A stretch of 61,699 nucleotides of DNA from Rodentibacter mrazii (GCF_001998825.1 NZ_MLHG01000018.1:1-61699), one strand, 5' to 3'. Shown: positions 19,795 to 31,482, counted from the first letter of the stretch. Numbers and translations are program-made. The notes: generated from the sequence alone by a model not told the origin.

Positions 19795-20959
19795 TTTGGT
19801 CTTCCTCTAATAAATCAATCACGGCTTGGGCCGCCTGTTTATCCGCATCACATTGAATTTGTTGGTGTAAATCAGTGAAACGTTGAATTAAAATGTGGCG
19901 ATTTTTAACCGCACTTTCTTCATCCGAGAAATAAGCTGCCAGTTTTTCGGCAAGTAATGTGGGGTCACAATTTTCTTGAATCATTTCCGACACGAGCATT
20001 TCATTGGCGAGTAAATTTGGTAGGGAAATATAGTCAGTCTTCACTAACCGTTTTGCCAGTGAATAGGTAAGAGGCTTCATTTTATAGCCTACCACCATGG
20101 GTGATTTACACAACATCGCCTCAAGTGCCGCCGTGCCGGAAGCCAATAATGTTGCTTGTGCCGCCATTAAGACTTGGCGTGCGTTGCCGTCAATCAGATG
20201 CATCGCTAAGTTCGGCGCGACTCGGGCTTTAATGGCTTCAAATTGTTGTCTCCGTTTTTCATTCACTAAGGGAACAAGGAATTGTAGATCCGAAAATTGC
20301 GCTTTCAGCAATAATGCTGTTTTTAAAAAAGGCTCGGTTAAAAATTCTACTTCAGCACCCCGACTTCCCACAAGAATCGCTAAATAACGTTGTGCCGGAT
20401 CAATATTGAGAAATTGGCAAGCCTCCGCCCGATTAGGTTTTAGGGGGATTGCATCCGCCATCGTATGACCGATAAATCGACAAGGCACATTGAATTTATC
20501 ATAAAACGCCTTTTCAAAAGGTAAAAATGCCAGTACTTGATTTGTTGCTTTCGCAATTTTGTGGATTCTATTCTGTCGCCACGCCCATACGGAGGGGCTG
20601 ACATAATGAATGGTTTTGATACCGTTGGCTTTGAGCTTCAGTTCTACATCTAAATTAAAATCAGGTGCGTCAATGCCAATATAGACATCGGGCTTTTCAC
20701 GCAACATGGTTTGAATCACGTTTTTACGGATTTTTAGCAAACGCGGTAAATGTCTCACAACTTCAGCCAATCCCATGACGGAAAGTTCTTCCATATCCAC
20801 TAAAGTTTCGCAGCCTTCTGCTAACATTTTAGGGCCGGCAATACCGATAAAACGGGCATTAGGATAATGGGTTTTCAACTGGCGAATCAGACCTGCACCA
20901 AGAATATCACCGGAAATTTCTCCCGCAACAAGGGCGATAGTAAGATTTTCTTTATTCAT
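19787..20959 (-). CDS. lpxB: Lipid A disaccharide synthase LpxB
   Basis: LpxB is a peripheral inner-membrane glycosyltransferase that joins lipid X and UDP-2,3-diacylglucosamine to make the lipid A disaccharide. The 390-residue protein has the GT19 features [47 protein letters not shown] and a [21 protein letters not shown] acceptor/nucleotide region. Between it and lpxA is a 104-base gap with paired uptake signals. Confidence 0.96.
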   Translation of the reverse strand: MNKENLTIALVAGEISGDILGAGLIRQLKTHYPNARFIGIAGPKMLAEGCETLVDMEELSVMGLAEVVRHLPRLLKIRKNVIQTMLREKPDVYIGIDAPDFNLDVELKLKANGIKTIHYVSPSVWAWRQNRIHKIAKATNQVLAFLPFEKAFYDKFNVPCRFIGHTMADAIPLKPNRAEACQFLNIDPAQRYLAILVGSRGAEVEFLTEPFLKTALLLKAQFSDLQFLVPLVNEKRRQQFEAIKARVAPNLAMHLIDGNARQVLMAAQATLLASGTAALEAMLCKSPMVVGYKMKPLTYSLAKRLVKTDYISLPNLLANEMLVSEMIQENCDPTLLAEKLAAYFSDEESAVKNRHILIQRFTDLHQQIQCDADKQAAQAVIDLLEEDQNV

Positions 20960-20978
20960 TAAATTTACCTAAAAAATA

Positions 20979-21005
20979 ACCGCACTTTTAAAACGAAAGT
21001 GCGGT
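20979..21005. terminator. Paired uptake signals between lpxA and lpxB
   Basis: ACCGCACTTT and AAAGTGCGGT form a 10-bp perfect stem with a 7-base loop, in the middle of what is otherwise a continuous operon. It may act as a partial terminator or processing site. A degenerate third copy (AAGTGCGTG) lies near 21055. Confidence 0.55.
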
Positions 21006-21063
21006 TGATTTAAAATTAATTTCTTGGGAATCTCCGTTTCTAAAGGAGGATAAAAGTGCGTGA

Positions 21064-21852
21064 TTAACGAATAATACCGCGCGTTGAGCGTTTGAAAAAA
21101 TCGGTGAAAAAACTAATTGCGGAATCGGTTTCAGCAATTTGTTCAATCTCAGGGATGATTTCCTCAAGGGTTTTACCGCTACGGTAAATCATTTTATACA
21201 CATTACGAATGGCGTGCATCGTTGGTTTATCAAATCCACGGCGTTTTAAGCCTTCTAAATTCACACCAAATGGACGGGCGTGGTTGCCTTGCGCCATCAC
21301 ATAAGGTGGTACGTCTTGGCTAACCATTGAACCGCCACCTAACATCACGTGCGCTCCCACCACTACAAATTGATGAATAGCCGACATACCGCCAACAATC
21401 ACGAAATCATCTAATTCAACATGACCTGCAAGGGTGGCATTATTGGCTAAGATACAATTATTTTTAATTTTACAATCATGCGCAACGTGTACGTTAATCA
21501 TTAGAAGATTATTATTACCGATACGAGTTACACCACCGCCTTGAATAGTCCCCCGGTGAATCGTCACATGTTCGCGAATTCTATTGGCATTACCAACAAT
21601 GGTTTTTGTCGCTTCGCCTTTGTATTTTAAATCCTGGTTGACTTCGCCAATCGTTGCGAATTGATAAATTTCGTTATCCTCACCAATCACTGTATCGCCA
21701 CGTACTACCACGTGTGATTTCAACACGGTGCGCGCTTTAATCTCAACAGAACCTTCAACAATACAGAAAGGACCAATTACCACATCCTCACCAATGATAG
21801 CCCCTTCTTCAACTAATGCTGTCGGGTGGATTTTTGCACTTGAGTGAATCAT
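21064..21852 (-). CDS. lpxA: UDP-N-acetylglucosamine acyltransferase LpxA
   Basis: LpxA performs the first step of lipid A synthesis, adding a 3-hydroxyacyl chain to UDP-GlcNAc. From ATG 21852 the protein has 262 residues and begins [18 protein letters not shown]; the longer frame runs into fabZ's downstream region. It is a left-handed beta-helix of hexapeptide repeats with the catalytic-His segment [12 protein letters not shown], and the helical C-terminal domain containing GLKRRGF. Confidence 0.96.
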   Translation of the reverse strand: MIHSSAKIHPTALVEEGAIIGEDVVIGPFCIVEGSVEIKARTVLKSHVVVRGDTVIGEDNEIYQFATIGEVNQDLKYKGEATKTIVGNANRIREHVTIHRGTIQGGGVTRIGNNNLLMINVHVAHDCKIKNNCILANNATLAGHVELDDFVIVGGMSAIHQFVVVGAHVMLGGGSMVSQDVPPYVMAQGNHARPFGVNLEGLKRRGFDKPTMHAIRNVYKMIYRSGKTLEEIIPEIEQIAETDSAISFFTDFFKRSTRGIIR

Positions 21853-21865
21853 AATTATTTCCTTA

Positions 21866-22312
21866 TTAGCGACGTGCACACATTAATTTCGCTTCACAAG
21901 CCACTTCACCGTTTACCGTGGCAATACCTGTGAAAGCGGTGATTCCACGGCGTTCTTTGATGACTTGAACATTTAATTCCATTTGGTCACCGGGCAATAC
22001 AGGACGTTTGAAACGCGCTTCGTCAATCCCCGCAAAATAGAATAATTCCCCACCTTTTAATTCGTGGGTTTTGAATGCCAGAATTCCCATAGCTTGGGCA
22101 AGCGCTTCTAAAATCAATACCCCCGGTAAAATAGGTTCGCCAGGGAAGTGACCGGTAAAACAAGGTTCATTAACACTGATATTTTTAACTGCTTTTAGCC
22201 ATTCGCCTTCCTTAAAATCCAACACGCGATCCACTAATAAAAACGGATAGCGGTGCGGTAATAAAGTCATAATTTCTTTTGCTTCGATCACTCTTGATTG
22301 CTGTTCTGACAC
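21866..22312 (-). CDS. fabZ: 3-hydroxyacyl-ACP dehydratase FabZ
   Basis: FabZ dehydrates 3-hydroxyacyl-ACP in fatty-acid elongation and shares its substrate pool with LpxA and LpxD. I start it at GTG 22312, which has an AAAGG site about six bases upstream and gives 148 residues, starting [14 protein letters not shown] after the initiator. The hot-dog-fold active site is present: [11 protein letters not shown], and [17 protein letters not shown] with His55 and Glu69. It lies 13 bases before the lpxA start. Confidence 0.95.
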   Translation of the reverse strand: MSEQQSRVIEAKEIMTLLPHRYPFLLVDRVLDFKEGEWLKAVKNISVNEPCFTGHFPGEPILPGVLILEALAQAMGILAFKTHELKGGELFYFAGIDEARFKRPVLPGDQMELNVQVIKERRGITAFTGIATVNGEVACEAKLMCARR

Positions 22313-22414
22313 GTTGATACCTTTACAAATAAAAACCAAATTCCCATGAATTATACGATATTTACGGGTAAAAACAAAACGCACCACAAAAGTGCGGTGC
22401 GTTTTTAAAGCAGA

Positions 22415-23440
22415 TTAACCGATTTTCTTTTCGAGCGCTTTCAAACGTTTATTCATTCCATCAATACCCAATGTCAAAGCTGCAGTTTTCCGCCATTCTT
22501 TGTTTGTTTGCAACGGAATACCGGAAGAATAAACACCCGGTTCGGTAATTGGCCGCATCACCATTCCCATGCCGGTAATCGTCACTTTGTCACAGATTTC
22601 CATATGGCCGTTGATCACACTCGCACCACCGATAAGGCAATAACGCCCTACGGTCAAACTGCCCGCCATAATCACACCGCCTGCTACTGCCGTACCTGTG
22701 CCAATGTGAACATTATGGGCAATTTGGCAAAGATTATCGATAATAACATTATCTTCAATCACCGTGGCATCTAATGCGCCCCGATCGATACAAGTACAAG
22801 CGCCGATTTCAACATTGTTACCGATAATAACTTGACCCACTTGTGGAATTTTAATCCAACGACCACGATCATTGGCATAACCAAAACCATCACTACCAAT
22901 CACCGCTCCGGATTGAATTAAACAGTTTTTACCAATTTCCACATCATGGTAAACGGTCACATTCGCCCAAAGTTGCGTGCCTGTTGCAATTTTTGTATTT
23001 TTACCTACAAAGCAATTTGCACCGATAATCACGTTATCGCCTAATACAACGCCTTCTTCAATGACACTATTTGCTCCAATTGATACATTTTCACCTAAAG
23101 AAACATCTTCAGAAATAACCGCACTTGGCGCGATACCTTGTGCTGCTTTTGGTGTGGTATCCATATATTGGGCTAAAATCGCATAAGCTACATAAGGATC
23201 TTTAACAATGAGTAAATTACTTTCCTTCGCACAAAATTCAACATCAGCTTCGGATACCACTAAAACACCAGCTTGAGATTCTTTTAATAATGGGCGAAAT
23301 TTTGCATTGGAAATGAAGGTGAGTTGATGAGCTTGCGCTTTATCGAGAGGAGCGATATTTGCTACAACAGTATCGGCGTTACCACGAAGGGTAGCGCCGA
23401 TTTGATTCGCCAATTCTTGTAAAGAATAGGATTTTTGCAT
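22415..23440 (-). CDS. lpxD: UDP-3-O-acyl-glucosamine N-acyltransferase LpxD
   Basis: LpxD adds the N-linked 3-hydroxyacyl chain in the third step of lipid A synthesis. The 341-residue protein has an N-terminal uridine-binding domain (about residues 1-100), a hexapeptide-repeat beta-helix with the catalytic-His segment [12 protein letters not shown], and a C-terminal helix. A 102-base gap with one uptake signal separates it from fabZ; skp lies 12 bases upstream. Confidence 0.96.
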   Translation of the reverse strand: MQKSYSLQELANQIGATLRGNADTVVANIAPLDKAQAHQLTFISNAKFRPLLKESQAGVLVVSEADVEFCAKESNLLIVKDPYVAYAILAQYMDTTPKAAQGIAPSAVISEDVSLGENVSIGANSVIEEGVVLGDNVIIGANCFVGKNTKIATGTQLWANVTVYHDVEIGKNCLIQSGAVIGSDGFGYANDRGRWIKIPQVGQVIIGNNVEIGACTCIDRGALDATVIEDNVIIDNLCQIAHNVHIGTGTAVAGGVIMAGSLTVGRYCLIGGASVINGHMEICDKVTITGMGMVMRPITEPGVYSSGIPLQTNKEWRKTAALTLGIDGMNKRLKALEKKIG

Positions 23441-23452
23441 TATGAGAACCTA

Positions 23453-24064
23453 TTATTTCTTCTCTTCTGTTTTAGCCGGTGCTGTAGCTTTTTCAGTTAC
23501 AGGAATAGATTTTAATACTTCTTCGGTAATATCTTTACCTTCTACTGCAAATACCACAGAATTTGCATCAAGCACATAGGTATAACCTTTTGCTTTTGCG
23601 ACATTATTTGTTGCGACTTGGATACTTTCTAATAATTTTGCACGAGCTTCTGTTTGGCGTTTATCGCTTTCTTCTTGGAACTCCGCTACTTTTTTATCCT
23701 GCTCTTGCATCAATTTTGTCAATGCGGCTTCTTCATTAGCTCCGAACTTATTAATTTCTTCTTCACGCTTTTGAATTTCAGCTTGACGTAAACGAGGCGC
23801 ATCTTTTCTCAAAGCTTCAACTTTTGCTTCTACTTTTTTACGTGATGCGGCAATTTTATTATCAATTTCTTTTTTGCTTGCAGCCAATTTATCTGCTGTC
23901 GGTTTCAATTCCGCATCTAATTTATCTGCGATAGCTTGGCGATCCGGGTGGTTTTGGAACAAATATCCAGCGTTAATAAATGCAATATTTTCATCTGCAG
24001 CGGCAAAACCTGATGCAAGTGCGATACCTACTGAAAGTGCGGTGACTTTTAAAACATTTTTCAT
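23453..24064 (-). CDS. skp: Periplasmic chaperone Skp (OmpH)
   Basis: Skp is a trimeric periplasmic chaperone that holds unfolded outer-membrane proteins for BamA. The 203-residue protein has a signal peptide ending ASGFAAADE and a long charged coiled-coil middle (about residues 45-150, rich in Lys/Glu/Ala), with the conserved IAFINAGYLF near the N-terminus and YTYVLDANSVVFA near the C-terminus. The tail is Ala/Thr/Lys-rich and slightly longer than in E. coli. It lies between bamA and lpxD. Confidence 0.95.
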   Translation of the reverse strand: MKNVLKVTALSVGIALASGFAAADENIAFINAGYLFQNHPDRQAIADKLDAELKPTADKLAASKKEIDNKIAASRKKVEAKVEALRKDAPRLRQAEIQKREEEINKFGANEEAALTKLMQEQDKKVAEFQEESDKRQTEARAKLLESIQVATNNVAKAKGYTYVLDANSVVFAVEGKDITEEVLKSIPVTEKATAPAKTEEKK

Positions 24065-24165
24065 TGAAATTTCCTTATTAGGTTAAGTAGTTAATCATGC
24101 TTGCACAGCCTAAATATATGCTGTGCAAGTGTTTGTTTTGACTAGAAGATAAATAAAAAGTTCGA

Positions 24166-26547
24166 TTAGAAAGAACCGCCAATACTAAATTGGAATTGTT
24201 CTACATCATCATTTTCATATTTTTTGATCGGCTTAGCGTAGGAGAATACCAATGGTCCGATTGGTGATTGCCATTGGAAACCGACACCTGCAGATGCTCT
24301 AATACGGCTTGGATCGCTATAATCCGGTAACTTAGGGAAATTTGCCTTATCCTGTGCCGTCCATTTGGTATTCCAAACGCTTGCCGCATCAACAAATAAT
24401 GAAGTTCTTACCGAATTCTGATTTTTTTCTGCCACAAACGGCGTCGGTACAATCAATTCAACACTCGCTGTGGCAATAGCGTTCCCGCCAACAATATCGC
24501 TACTCCCATTAGAATTATATCCTTCATTACCCTTATTATCTTTTACCCAATAAATCGCATTTGGTCCTACCGCACCATACGAAAAACCACGTAGTGACCC
24601 AATACCACCTGCCGTATAGTTTTGATAGAACGGTAAACGTTTACCACCAAAACCGTTTGCATAGCCTAACCCAGCCTTACCTGAAATCACCCAGTTATGC
24701 GTACGATCAAGCGGATAGTAGCCTTGGACATCTGCATTAAGTTTATAATACTTATTATCGGAGCCCGGAATGGTGACTCGTCCACCAATACTCGCTTTCA
24801 CCCCTTTAGTTGGGAAATAACCGCGGTTCAAACTGTTATAATTCCAGCCAAAGGAAAAATCAAAATCATGAGATTTGATAGAGGTTGAATCAAAATTCAT
24901 AGAGGCTAAATAAAGATCTCGATTATATTCCCGAGAGAAATTACTAATTTTATTATAAGTGTAACCTAACCCTACATAGTATGAGTTATTTTCATTGACC
25001 GGGAAACCTAAGGTAACATTACCGCCATAAGTCGTACGTTTATAATTTGATGAAGTATCACTATCAGAGTTATCATAAGTTTCATAGAATACATTACCAC
25101 CTAAACTTACCCCATCTTTTGTAAAGTACGGTTCTGTGTAACCAAGATTAATTGTTGTACCATAGTCATTACGCGATCCGGCTAAACTCACAGCAGCACC
25201 GGTTCCCAAGAAATTCTCTTGTTTTATACTCGCTTGATAGCTAATACCGCTCTCTGTCCCATATCCAATACCAAAGTTGATACTGCCGGTGTTACGTTCT
25301 TTGACTTTATAAACCACATTCACTTCGTCATTAGAACCTTCAATCGGATCAACTCGGCTTTCAACTGTTTCAAAGAACCCTGTTCTATCCAAACGAATTT
25401 TACCCAACTCGACTAATTGCGCATTATACCAAGAACCTTCCTGTTGGCGCATTTCCTGACGTAATGTACTATCGGCTGAAACCGTATTACCCTCAAATTG
25501 AACTTGGCGAACGGATAAACGGCGACCGGCATCAACCACAAAAGTTAATGCAATAGCTTTATTTGCATCATCAAATGTCGGTGCGGTATTTACAGTTGCA
25601 CTACCATAGCCACGCTCACCCAGTTTCGCTTTGATAGCATTTTCAACATCAGTAACATCAGCTCTGCTAAAAGTTTCATTCAAGTGAAGGTTGTTTAATA
25701 ACGGCTGTAATTCTTCAGACATTCCACCTAAATTACCAACAATACGTGCACTGGTTAAATCGTATTTCTCACCTTCATTAATATCAATCGTCACTTCCGC
25801 TTTGGTTTGCTCATCGTTTAGCTGAACATCTGTATTGGTAATATGTGCTTTTGCATAACCATTATTTTGATAATATTGTTGGATAGATTGCAAATCTTTA
25901 TCAAATTGAGTTGCATCAAATTTATTGCCCCACAGTTTCCACCATGCATCCGGTTGCAACTCCATTTGTTCTTGCAAAGTACTGCTGGAAACCGCGGTAT
26001 TACCATTAAAGGTAACAGATTTTAATTTTGCCGTATCATCTTCATCGATTTGAAGATTGATCTCCGCACGATTATTTGGGAGCGTATTTACAATCGCCTC
26101 GACTTTCGCATTATAACGCCCTACACTTTTATAGTGTTCTCTCACACCTTTCACGAATTCGTCAAGTTTCGCGCGATTCAGTACATCACCGGCTTTAAAG
26201 CCATTCGCATCCAAATTTTGTTTTAATGCTTCCGTTGGAATTAAAGAGTTACCTTTAATACGCACTTCCGAAATAATCGGTTTAGCAATGACACTTACCA
26301 CGAGAGAATCACCATCACGATAAGCTTTTACATCATCAAATCGACCACTTACGAATAAATTACGAACAATATTCGCCACATCGTTATCGGTCACTCGTTG
26401 ACCTGAACGAACCGGCAAACTCGCAAGAATTTGTTGTTCTAATTCACCCTGAACGCCATCTATGCGAATGTCTTTTGCTAAGAAAGGGGCAGCAAACACA
26501 CTTGTTGCCGTACCGAATAACAAACTTGCAATTAGAAGTTTTTTCAT
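24166..26547 (-). CDS. bamA: Outer-membrane protein assembly factor BamA (D15/Omp85)
   Basis: BamA is the central pore-forming component of the barrel assembly machinery; in Haemophilus it is the D15 surface antigen. The 793-residue protein has a signal peptide ([19 protein letters not shown]), five POTRA domains over about residues 20-420, and a C-terminal 16-stranded barrel. Lid-loop and strand motifs such as [11 protein letters not shown] and a final aromatic FSIGGSF beta-signal are visible. RseP lies upstream and skp downstream, the standard order. Confidence 0.97.
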   Translation of the reverse strand: MKKLLIASLLFGTATSVFAAPFLAKDIRIDGVQGELEQQILASLPVRSGQRVTDNDVANIVRNLFVSGRFDDVKAYRDGDSLVVSVIAKPIISEVRIKGNSLIPTEALKQNLDANGFKAGDVLNRAKLDEFVKGVREHYKSVGRYNAKVEAIVNTLPNNRAEINLQIDEDDTAKLKSVTFNGNTAVSSSTLQEQMELQPDAWWKLWGNKFDATQFDKDLQSIQQYYQNNGYAKAHITNTDVQLNDEQTKAEVTIDINEGEKYDLTSARIVGNLGGMSEELQPLLNNLHLNETFSRADVTDVENAIKAKLGERGYGSATVNTAPTFDDANKAIALTFVVDAGRRLSVRQVQFEGNTVSADSTLRQEMRQQEGSWYNAQLVELGKIRLDRTGFFETVESRVDPIEGSNDEVNVVYKVKERNTGSINFGIGYGTESGISYQASIKQENFLGTGAAVSLAGSRNDYGTTINLGYTEPYFTKDGVSLGGNVFYETYDNSDSDTSSNYKRTTYGGNVTLGFPVNENNSYYVGLGYTYNKISNFSREYNRDLYLASMNFDSTSIKSHDFDFSFGWNYNSLNRGYFPTKGVKASIGGRVTIPGSDNKYYKLNADVQGYYPLDRTHNWVISGKAGLGYANGFGGKRLPFYQNYTAGGIGSLRGFSYGAVGPNAIYWVKDNKGNEGYNSNGSSDIVGGNAIATASVELIVPTPFVAEKNQNSVRTSLFVDAASVWNTKWTAQDKANFPKLPDYSDPSRIRASAGVGFQWQSPIGPLVFSYAKPIKKYENDDVEQFQFSIGGSF

Positions 26548-26574
26548 CGACTGTATCCTATTTACTATAAAAAT

Positions 26575-27906
26575 TTATAAACGTAAGAAATCGTTGAAAA
26601 GTGCAAACACCATTAAGGTTAATAGCAATGCCGCCCCAATGCGATAACTTAAATTTTGTACCTGCTCGGAAACAGGCTTTCCTTTAATACCTTCTGCCGC
26701 CAAAAACACCAGATGTCCACCATCCAGTACCGGCAACGGAAATAAATTCATAATACCTAAATTGACGCTGATTAATGCCATAAAGCTCAGGAAATAAATC
26801 CATCCTACACTTGATGAAGCTCCCGCACCTTTCGCAATAGAAATCGGACCACTTAAATTATTCAAAGAAAGATCACCGGTAAATAATTTGCCAATCACTT
26901 TAATGGTTAACCAAGACAATTGCACCGTTTTTTCTACACTTTTCGACAAGGCGTCAAGAATACCATATTTTAATTCCGTTCGATACTGCTCGCCAACATT
27001 TAAAAAGGTCGGGCTTATTCCCACAAACCAGCGATCCTCTTTATTTTTTTCCGGTTGTACCGTTTTGTCAAAAATATTGCCGTCACGTTCAACTTTCAAA
27101 GAAATAGGCTGCCCTTGTTCGACCAGTTTTACAAAATCCTGCCACGAAAGTGCGGTCAAATTTTCATTTAAAATTCTATCCCCTACTTGCAAGCCGGCTT
27201 TTTGGGCTGGGGAATTATCCACTACTTTTGATAACGTCATCTCTATTTTGGCTCGAACAGGGGTCATTCCCAAAGATTCAAAAGCGCTTTCTTTTTCCGG
27301 ATCAAACCGCCAATCGGATAAATCCAAGCGTTTTTCATAGGTGACACTTGAACCAAAAGGTGAAAAACCAATATCCACTTGAGATTCCCCTAACTTTGCA
27401 GCTAATAGCATATTAATGGTTTCCCAATCCTGTGCCTTTTGCCCATCAATTGTCATAATTTGTGAATTGGCTTCTATTTTTGCTTGCGCAGCAATGGAAT
27501 GTGGCGTAACACTTTCAATCACAGGTTTTATACTTGGCATCCCGACAGAATAAATGACCCAATATGCCACGATAGCAAAAATAAAATTAGCTAATGGACC
27601 TGCTGCAATAATAAATGCACGTTGTAATACCGACTTTTGATCAAATGCTTGAGATTTTAACGACGAGGGAACCTCTTCTGCCCTGCCATCCAGCATTTTA
27701 ACGTAGCCACCCAATGGGATCATCGACAAGGCAAATTCAGTTCCCTGTTTATCGGTACGCCGCCAAAGCACTTTACCAAAACCGATAGAAAAACGATGCA
27801 CTTTTACACCGCACTTTCGTGCCGCCCAAAAATGACCGTATTCATGAACCGCCACTAACACAGAAATCGCGATCAGAAAAGAACCCAGTGACCACAGAAA
27901 TGACAT
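26575..27906 (-). CDS. rseP: Site-2 metalloprotease RseP
   Basis: RseP is an intramembrane zinc protease that cleaves anti-sigma-E factor RseA in the envelope stress response. The 443-residue protein has HEYGH (residues 21-25) in its first TM segment, two periplasmic PDZ domains (about residues 115-300), and the NLFPLPVLDGGHL motif that supplies the third zinc ligand near residue 400. It lies between cdsA and bamA, with which it is functionally linked through envelope stress. Confidence 0.96.
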   Translation of the reverse strand: MSFLWSLGSFLIAISVLVAVHEYGHFWAARKCGVKVHRFSIGFGKVLWRRTDKQGTEFALSMIPLGGYVKMLDGRAEEVPSSLKSQAFDQKSVLQRAFIIAAGPLANFIFAIVAYWVIYSVGMPSIKPVIESVTPHSIAAQAKIEANSQIMTIDGQKAQDWETINMLLAAKLGESQVDIGFSPFGSSVTYEKRLDLSDWRFDPEKESAFESLGMTPVRAKIEMTLSKVVDNSPAQKAGLQVGDRILNENLTALSWQDFVKLVEQGQPISLKVERDGNIFDKTVQPEKNKEDRWFVGISPTFLNVGEQYRTELKYGILDALSKSVEKTVQLSWLTIKVIGKLFTGDLSLNNLSGPISIAKGAGASSSVGWIYFLSFMALISVNLGIMNLFPLPVLDGGHLVFLAAEGIKGKPVSEQVQNLSYRIGAALLLTLMVFALFNDFLRL

Positions 27907-27915
27907 TATCGATCC

Positions 27916-28782
27916 TTATAAGACAAAGAAATAAAAGTAAGTAAAAAAGGGGACAGCCGCCGTTAAACTGTCGATACGATCTAAGATACCGCCATGACCG
28001 GGAATAAGTTGGCTACTGTCTTTAATGCCTGATTCTCGCTTAAACATACTTTCTGTTAAATCACCCAAGATTGAAATGGCAACCGTTGCGACCGAGAGAA
28101 TCACAAATCCTGTCATAGTACGATTGCCAAGTAATGTCTCACGAGAAAAATAAATAAAAACACATGCGAGAATAACCGCGGTCATTAAACCGCCAAACAC
28201 GCCTTCCCAAGTTTTACCCGGTGAAACTTTTGGTGCAAGTTTATGTTTACCAAAAGCACGACCGGCAAAATACGCGCCGGAATCCGCCGCCCAAACAAGC
28301 ACAAATACATAAAGGAGTAAAAATAAACCATAATGAGGATCTTGTGTATAATGCTCTAAACGCAAATGCAAGACGGCCGCAATGAAAGGAATCAAAGTTG
28401 CGAAAGCAAACAACAAGTGAATCGGCTTATTTTTGCCCCAATATCTTGCGGAATTGGGATAAGTGATGACTAACAATAATGCAAGCATCCACCAACCTAC
28501 GGAATTAAGCAATAAAAGTGGAAGATAGTCTTCAAAAACACGTCCTGCATTTAAATAATCTCCTTCGGTAAAAAGCCATAAAAAAATAAAAGCACCGAGA
28601 AATACGGTAATACACAAACGGGCGAGAGGTTGCTCAAAACGGGCAAATTGTGTCCATTCCCACACACCCAATGTCGCCACCATCCCCAAAGCCAAAGCAA
28701 AATAAAAAGGGGTAAATAAGAACAAGGCACAAAGTACCAGTGCAATAAGCACAATAGCCGATAATACACGTTCCTTAAGCAT
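27916..28782 (-). CDS. cdsA: Phosphatidate cytidylyltransferase CdsA
   Basis: CdsA makes CDP-diacylglycerol, the precursor of all phospholipids. The 288-residue inner-membrane protein has about eight hydrophobic segments and the family signature near the C-terminus, SILGDLTESMFKRESGIKD followed by PGHGGILDRIDSL. The KVSPGKTWEGVFGG segment is also typical. It sits between uppS and rseP with about 10-base gaps. Confidence 0.96.
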   Translation of the reverse strand: MLKERVLSAIVLIALVLCALFLFTPFYFALALGMVATLGVWEWTQFARFEQPLARLCITVFLGAFIFLWLFTEGDYLNAGRVFEDYLPLLLLNSVGWWMLALLLVITYPNSARYWGKNKPIHLLFAFATLIPFIAAVLHLRLEHYTQDPHYGLFLLLYVFVLVWAADSGAYFAGRAFGKHKLAPKVSPGKTWEGVFGGLMTAVILACVFIYFSRETLLGNRTMTGFVILSVATVAISILGDLTESMFKRESGIKDSSQLIPGHGGILDRIDSLTAAVPFFTYFYFFVL

Positions 28783-28793
28783 AATTTCTCCGC

Positions 28794-29513
28794 TTATTCT
28801 GTCCCGCCAAAACGGCGATGACGTTGTTGATAATTCGCAATGGCTTGATTAAAATCTTTTTCACTGAAATCCGGCCATAAAACATCTAAAAAACACAGTT
28901 CCGCATAGGCAATTTGCCAAAGTAAAAAATTGCTAATACGTTGTTCACCGCTGGTACGAATCAATAAATCCACTTGCGGCTGCTCTTGAGTAACAAGGTG
29001 TTGTTGGAAACATTGCTCGTTGATGTCTTCCGTATTTATTTCATTATTTTTTACTTTATCTGCAATTTGTTTGGTTGCTTGTACAATATCCCAACAACCA
29101 CCATAATTTGCGGCGATATTCAGCGTAAGTGCGGTATTTTTTTCAGTCAGTTCTTCAGCTTTTCTAATTTTCTCTTGCAATTTTTCACTAAACCGTGATG
29201 TATCACCAATAATTTTCAGGCGAATATCATTTTTATGTAATTTTTTGACTTCACGATCCAAGGCTTGCATAAAAAGTGTCATCAACGAACTGACTTCCTG
29301 TTCCGGACGGTTCCAATTTTCACTGCTGAAGGCGTAAAGTGTCAGCACTTTTACACCGATTTGACGTGCATAGCTGACCGCACGGCGAACCGAGCCAACG
29401 CCATGAGTATGACCAAAAACACGCAATTTATTGCGCTGTTTTGCCCAACGCCCGTTGCCGTCCATAATAATGGCAACATGTAACGGGATATTATTCTTAT
29501 CAAGTTCTATCAT
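28794..29513 (-). CDS. uppS: Undecaprenyl diphosphate synthase UppS (IspU)
   Basis: UppS condenses isopentenyl diphosphate with farnesyl diphosphate to make the C55 carrier lipid for peptidoglycan and O-antigen. The 239-residue protein has the cis-prenyltransferase active site [11 protein letters not shown] with Asp18, [23 protein letters not shown], and the C-terminal [23 protein letters not shown] region. It follows dxr by 27 bases carrying an uptake signal. Confidence 0.97.
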   Translation of the reverse strand: MIELDKNNIPLHVAIIMDGNGRWAKQRNKLRVFGHTHGVGSVRRAVSYARQIGVKVLTLYAFSSENWNRPEQEVSSLMTLFMQALDREVKKLHKNDIRLKIIGDTSRFSEKLQEKIRKAEELTEKNTALTLNIAANYGGCWDIVQATKQIADKVKNNEINTEDINEQCFQQHLVTQEQPQVDLLIRTSGEQRISNFLLWQIAYAELCFLDVLWPDFSEKDFNQAIANYQQRHRRFGGTE

Positions 29514-29540
29514 AAAATAAGTTTATTTGTGACCGCACTT

Positions 29541-30737
29541 TTAACATCGTTTAATCAATTGTTCGGCAACTGCACGGGCTTGCGTATCTATCGCCAACAC
29601 ATCATCAATATTTGAAATAACCGTACTCGACATTTTTAATACCGTTTCTTGATTAATTCGGGCTATATCCGTAAATAAAATGCGACGATCTAAGAAAGCC
29701 TGTACTGCAATTTCATTTGCAGCGTTCATTGCGGTTGTTGCATACTGCCCCTCAGCAAACGCCTCCATTGCCAGCTTTAAATTCGGATAACGATTAAAAT
29801 CAGGTTCGATAAAAGTTAATTCTTTGATTTTAAAGAAGTCCAAAGGTTCAACACCGGCAAAAGTGCGATGAGGGTAAGACATGGTTTCGGCAATAGGGGT
29901 TCTCATATCTGGATTCCCCATTTGCGCAATGACTGAACCATCCACATAACGCACCATAGAATGAATGATGGATTGTGGGTGGATAATCACCTCCATTTCA
30001 TCTGCGCTTGCATTGAATAAGCAACGGGCTTCAATATATTCCAAACCTTTATTCATCATCGTAGCGGAATCTACGGAAATTTTTTTCCCCATTGACCAAT
30101 TCGGGTGAGCAACCGCCTGTTCCGGTGTGATATGTTTAAACTCATCTAATGCCGTATAACGAAAAGGGCCGCCAGAGCCGGTTAGAACGATTTTACTAAT
30201 GCCTAATTCGGCTAATGGGCAAAAACCGATTTTTTGTTGCGCGTCAGGCGGTAAAGATTGAAAAATCGCATTATGTTCGCTATCCACCGGCAGTAAAGTG
30301 GCATTATGCTGCTTCAAGGCATCAATAAAAATTTTTCCACAGGTTACCAATGCTTCTTTATTGGCTAGTAGCACGCGTTTTCCTGCCTTTATTGCAGATA
30401 AAGTCGGCAATAAACCTGCCGCACCGACAATCGCCGCCATCACTTGATCCGCATCAGGGTGTGCAGCTAATTCGCAAATCGCTTTTTGCCCCGCCAATAC
30501 TTCTGTTGCAATCCCTTGTGCTGAAAGCTTTTCACGTAAAATATCAGCGGCGGTTACATCATCAAGGGCGGCAAAGTGCGGTCGAAATTTCACACATTTT
30601 TCAAACATTGACTCAACATTTTTTCCGCCTACAAGGGCAAAGGCATGATATTTTTCGGGGTTGTGTTCAATCACAGATAGGGTGCTTTGTCCAATCGAAC
30701 CCGTTGCACCAAGAATCACAATATTTTGTTTTTGCAT
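29541..30737 (-). CDS. dxr: 1-deoxy-D-xylulose 5-phosphate reductoisomerase
   Basis: Dxr converts DXP to methylerythritol phosphate, the committed step of the non-mevalonate isoprenoid pathway that feeds UppS. The 398-residue protein has the NADPH-binding [12 protein letters not shown], the metal-binding [10 protein letters not shown] and the catalytic loop [21 protein letters not shown] (split here as NWSMGKKI and [11 protein letters not shown]). It lies just after the terminator and possible small gene that follow frr. Confidence 0.97.
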   Translation of the reverse strand: MQKQNIVILGATGSIGQSTLSVIEHNPEKYHAFALVGGKNVESMFEKCVKFRPHFAALDDVTAADILREKLSAQGIATEVLAGQKAICELAAHPDADQVMAAIVGAAGLLPTLSAIKAGKRVLLANKEALVTCGKIFIDALKQHNATLLPVDSEHNAIFQSLPPDAQQKIGFCPLAELGISKIVLTGSGGPFRYTALDEFKHITPEQAVAHPNWSMGKKISVDSATMMNKGLEYIEARCLFNASADEMEVIIHPQSIIHSMVRYVDGSVIAQMGNPDMRTPIAETMSYPHRTFAGVEPLDFFKIKELTFIEPDFNRYPNLKLAMEAFAEGQYATTAMNAANEIAVQAFLDRRILFTDIARINQETVLKMSSTVISNIDDVLAIDTQARAVAEQLIKRC

Positions 30738-30767
30738 AAATTTTTGACCGCACTTTATATTGAGTAA

Positions 30768-30789
30768 AAAGGACGCCCATGCGTCCTTT
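30768..30789 (-). terminator. Terminator between frr (or the small frame) and dxr
   Basis: GGACGC and GCGTCC with flanking AAA and TTT form a 9-bp stem around CCAT. On the minus strand it is followed by TTTTTACTC, so it should end transcription coming from frr. Confidence 0.8.
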
Positions 30790-30804
30790 ATTTCGCTATT
30801 AAGA

Positions 30805-30900
30805 TTATTTTAGCTTCAAAGATACTTGGAAAATAATAGAAAAAGAGACATCTGCAACAAGAGCAGATTTAGTATTCTTTACAATTAATTCACCGGACAT
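30805..30900 (-). CDS. Possible 31-residue small protein between frr and dxr
   Basis: An ATG frame of 31 codons begins 24 bases after the frr stop and ends 16 bases before the terminator stem. An AAAGG ribosome-binding site lies seven bases before the ATG. The product starts [15 protein letters not shown] and ends with a hydrophobic, beta-like [12 protein letters not shown] recognise no family. It could be a real short gene at the end of the pyrH-frr operon or chance; codon use and the good site favour the former slightly. Confidence 0.3.
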   Translation of the reverse strand: MSGELIVKNTKSALVADVSFSIIFQVSLKLK

Positions 30901-30924
30901 CTTTGTGCCTTTATGCCATCACAA

Positions 30925-31482
30925 CTAAAAATCTAATAGCTCTTTTTCCTTCTCAGCTAAAACTTCATCAACTTTTTTAATAAATTGATCAGTAATTTTT
31001 TGAATATCTTCTTCCGCTTTATGCTGTTCATTTTCACTGATTTCTTTGTCTTTTAACAGCGCTTTGATTTTATCATTCGCATCACGGCGGACATTACGAA
31101 TAGCGACTTTGCCTTGCTCACCTTCAGCCTTAACGATTTTAATTAAATCACGGCGGCGTTCTTCCGTTAATGGAGGGAGCGGTACGCGAATCGTCGTACC
31201 GGCAGAAGACGGATTTAAACCGAGATCGGAAGTTAAAATCGCTTTTTCCACCGCACTGATTAATGAGCGATCAAATACGGTTACCGCGAGCGTGCGCGCA
31301 TCTTCCGCCACAACATTGGCTAATTGACGAAGTGGTGTGGCTGCACCATAGTATTCTACTTGGATTGCATCTAATAAACTTGGTTGAGCACGACCTGTAC
31401 GAATTTTAGCAATATGTCCTTTTAGCGCTTCAAGGCTCTTATCCATACGATCTTGCGCATCTTTTTTAATTTCATTAATCAT
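30925..31482 (-). CDS. frr: Ribosome recycling factor
   Basis: RRF splits post-termination ribosomes together with EF-G. The 185-residue protein has the typical three-helix bundle sequence, starting [20 protein letters not shown], with [13 protein letters not shown], the [17 protein letters not shown] hinge region and [10 protein letters not shown]. It follows pyrH by 91 bases that carry a hairpin (31510-31545). Confidence 0.97.
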   Translation of the reverse strand: MINEIKKDAQDRMDKSLEALKGHIAKIRTGRAQPSLLDAIQVEYYGAATPLRQLANVVAEDARTLAVTVFDRSLISAVEKAILTSDLGLNPSSAGTTIRVPLPPLTEERRRDLIKIVKAEGEQGKVAIRNVRRDANDKIKALLKDKEISENEQHKAEEDIQKITDQFIKKVDEVLAEKEKELLDF

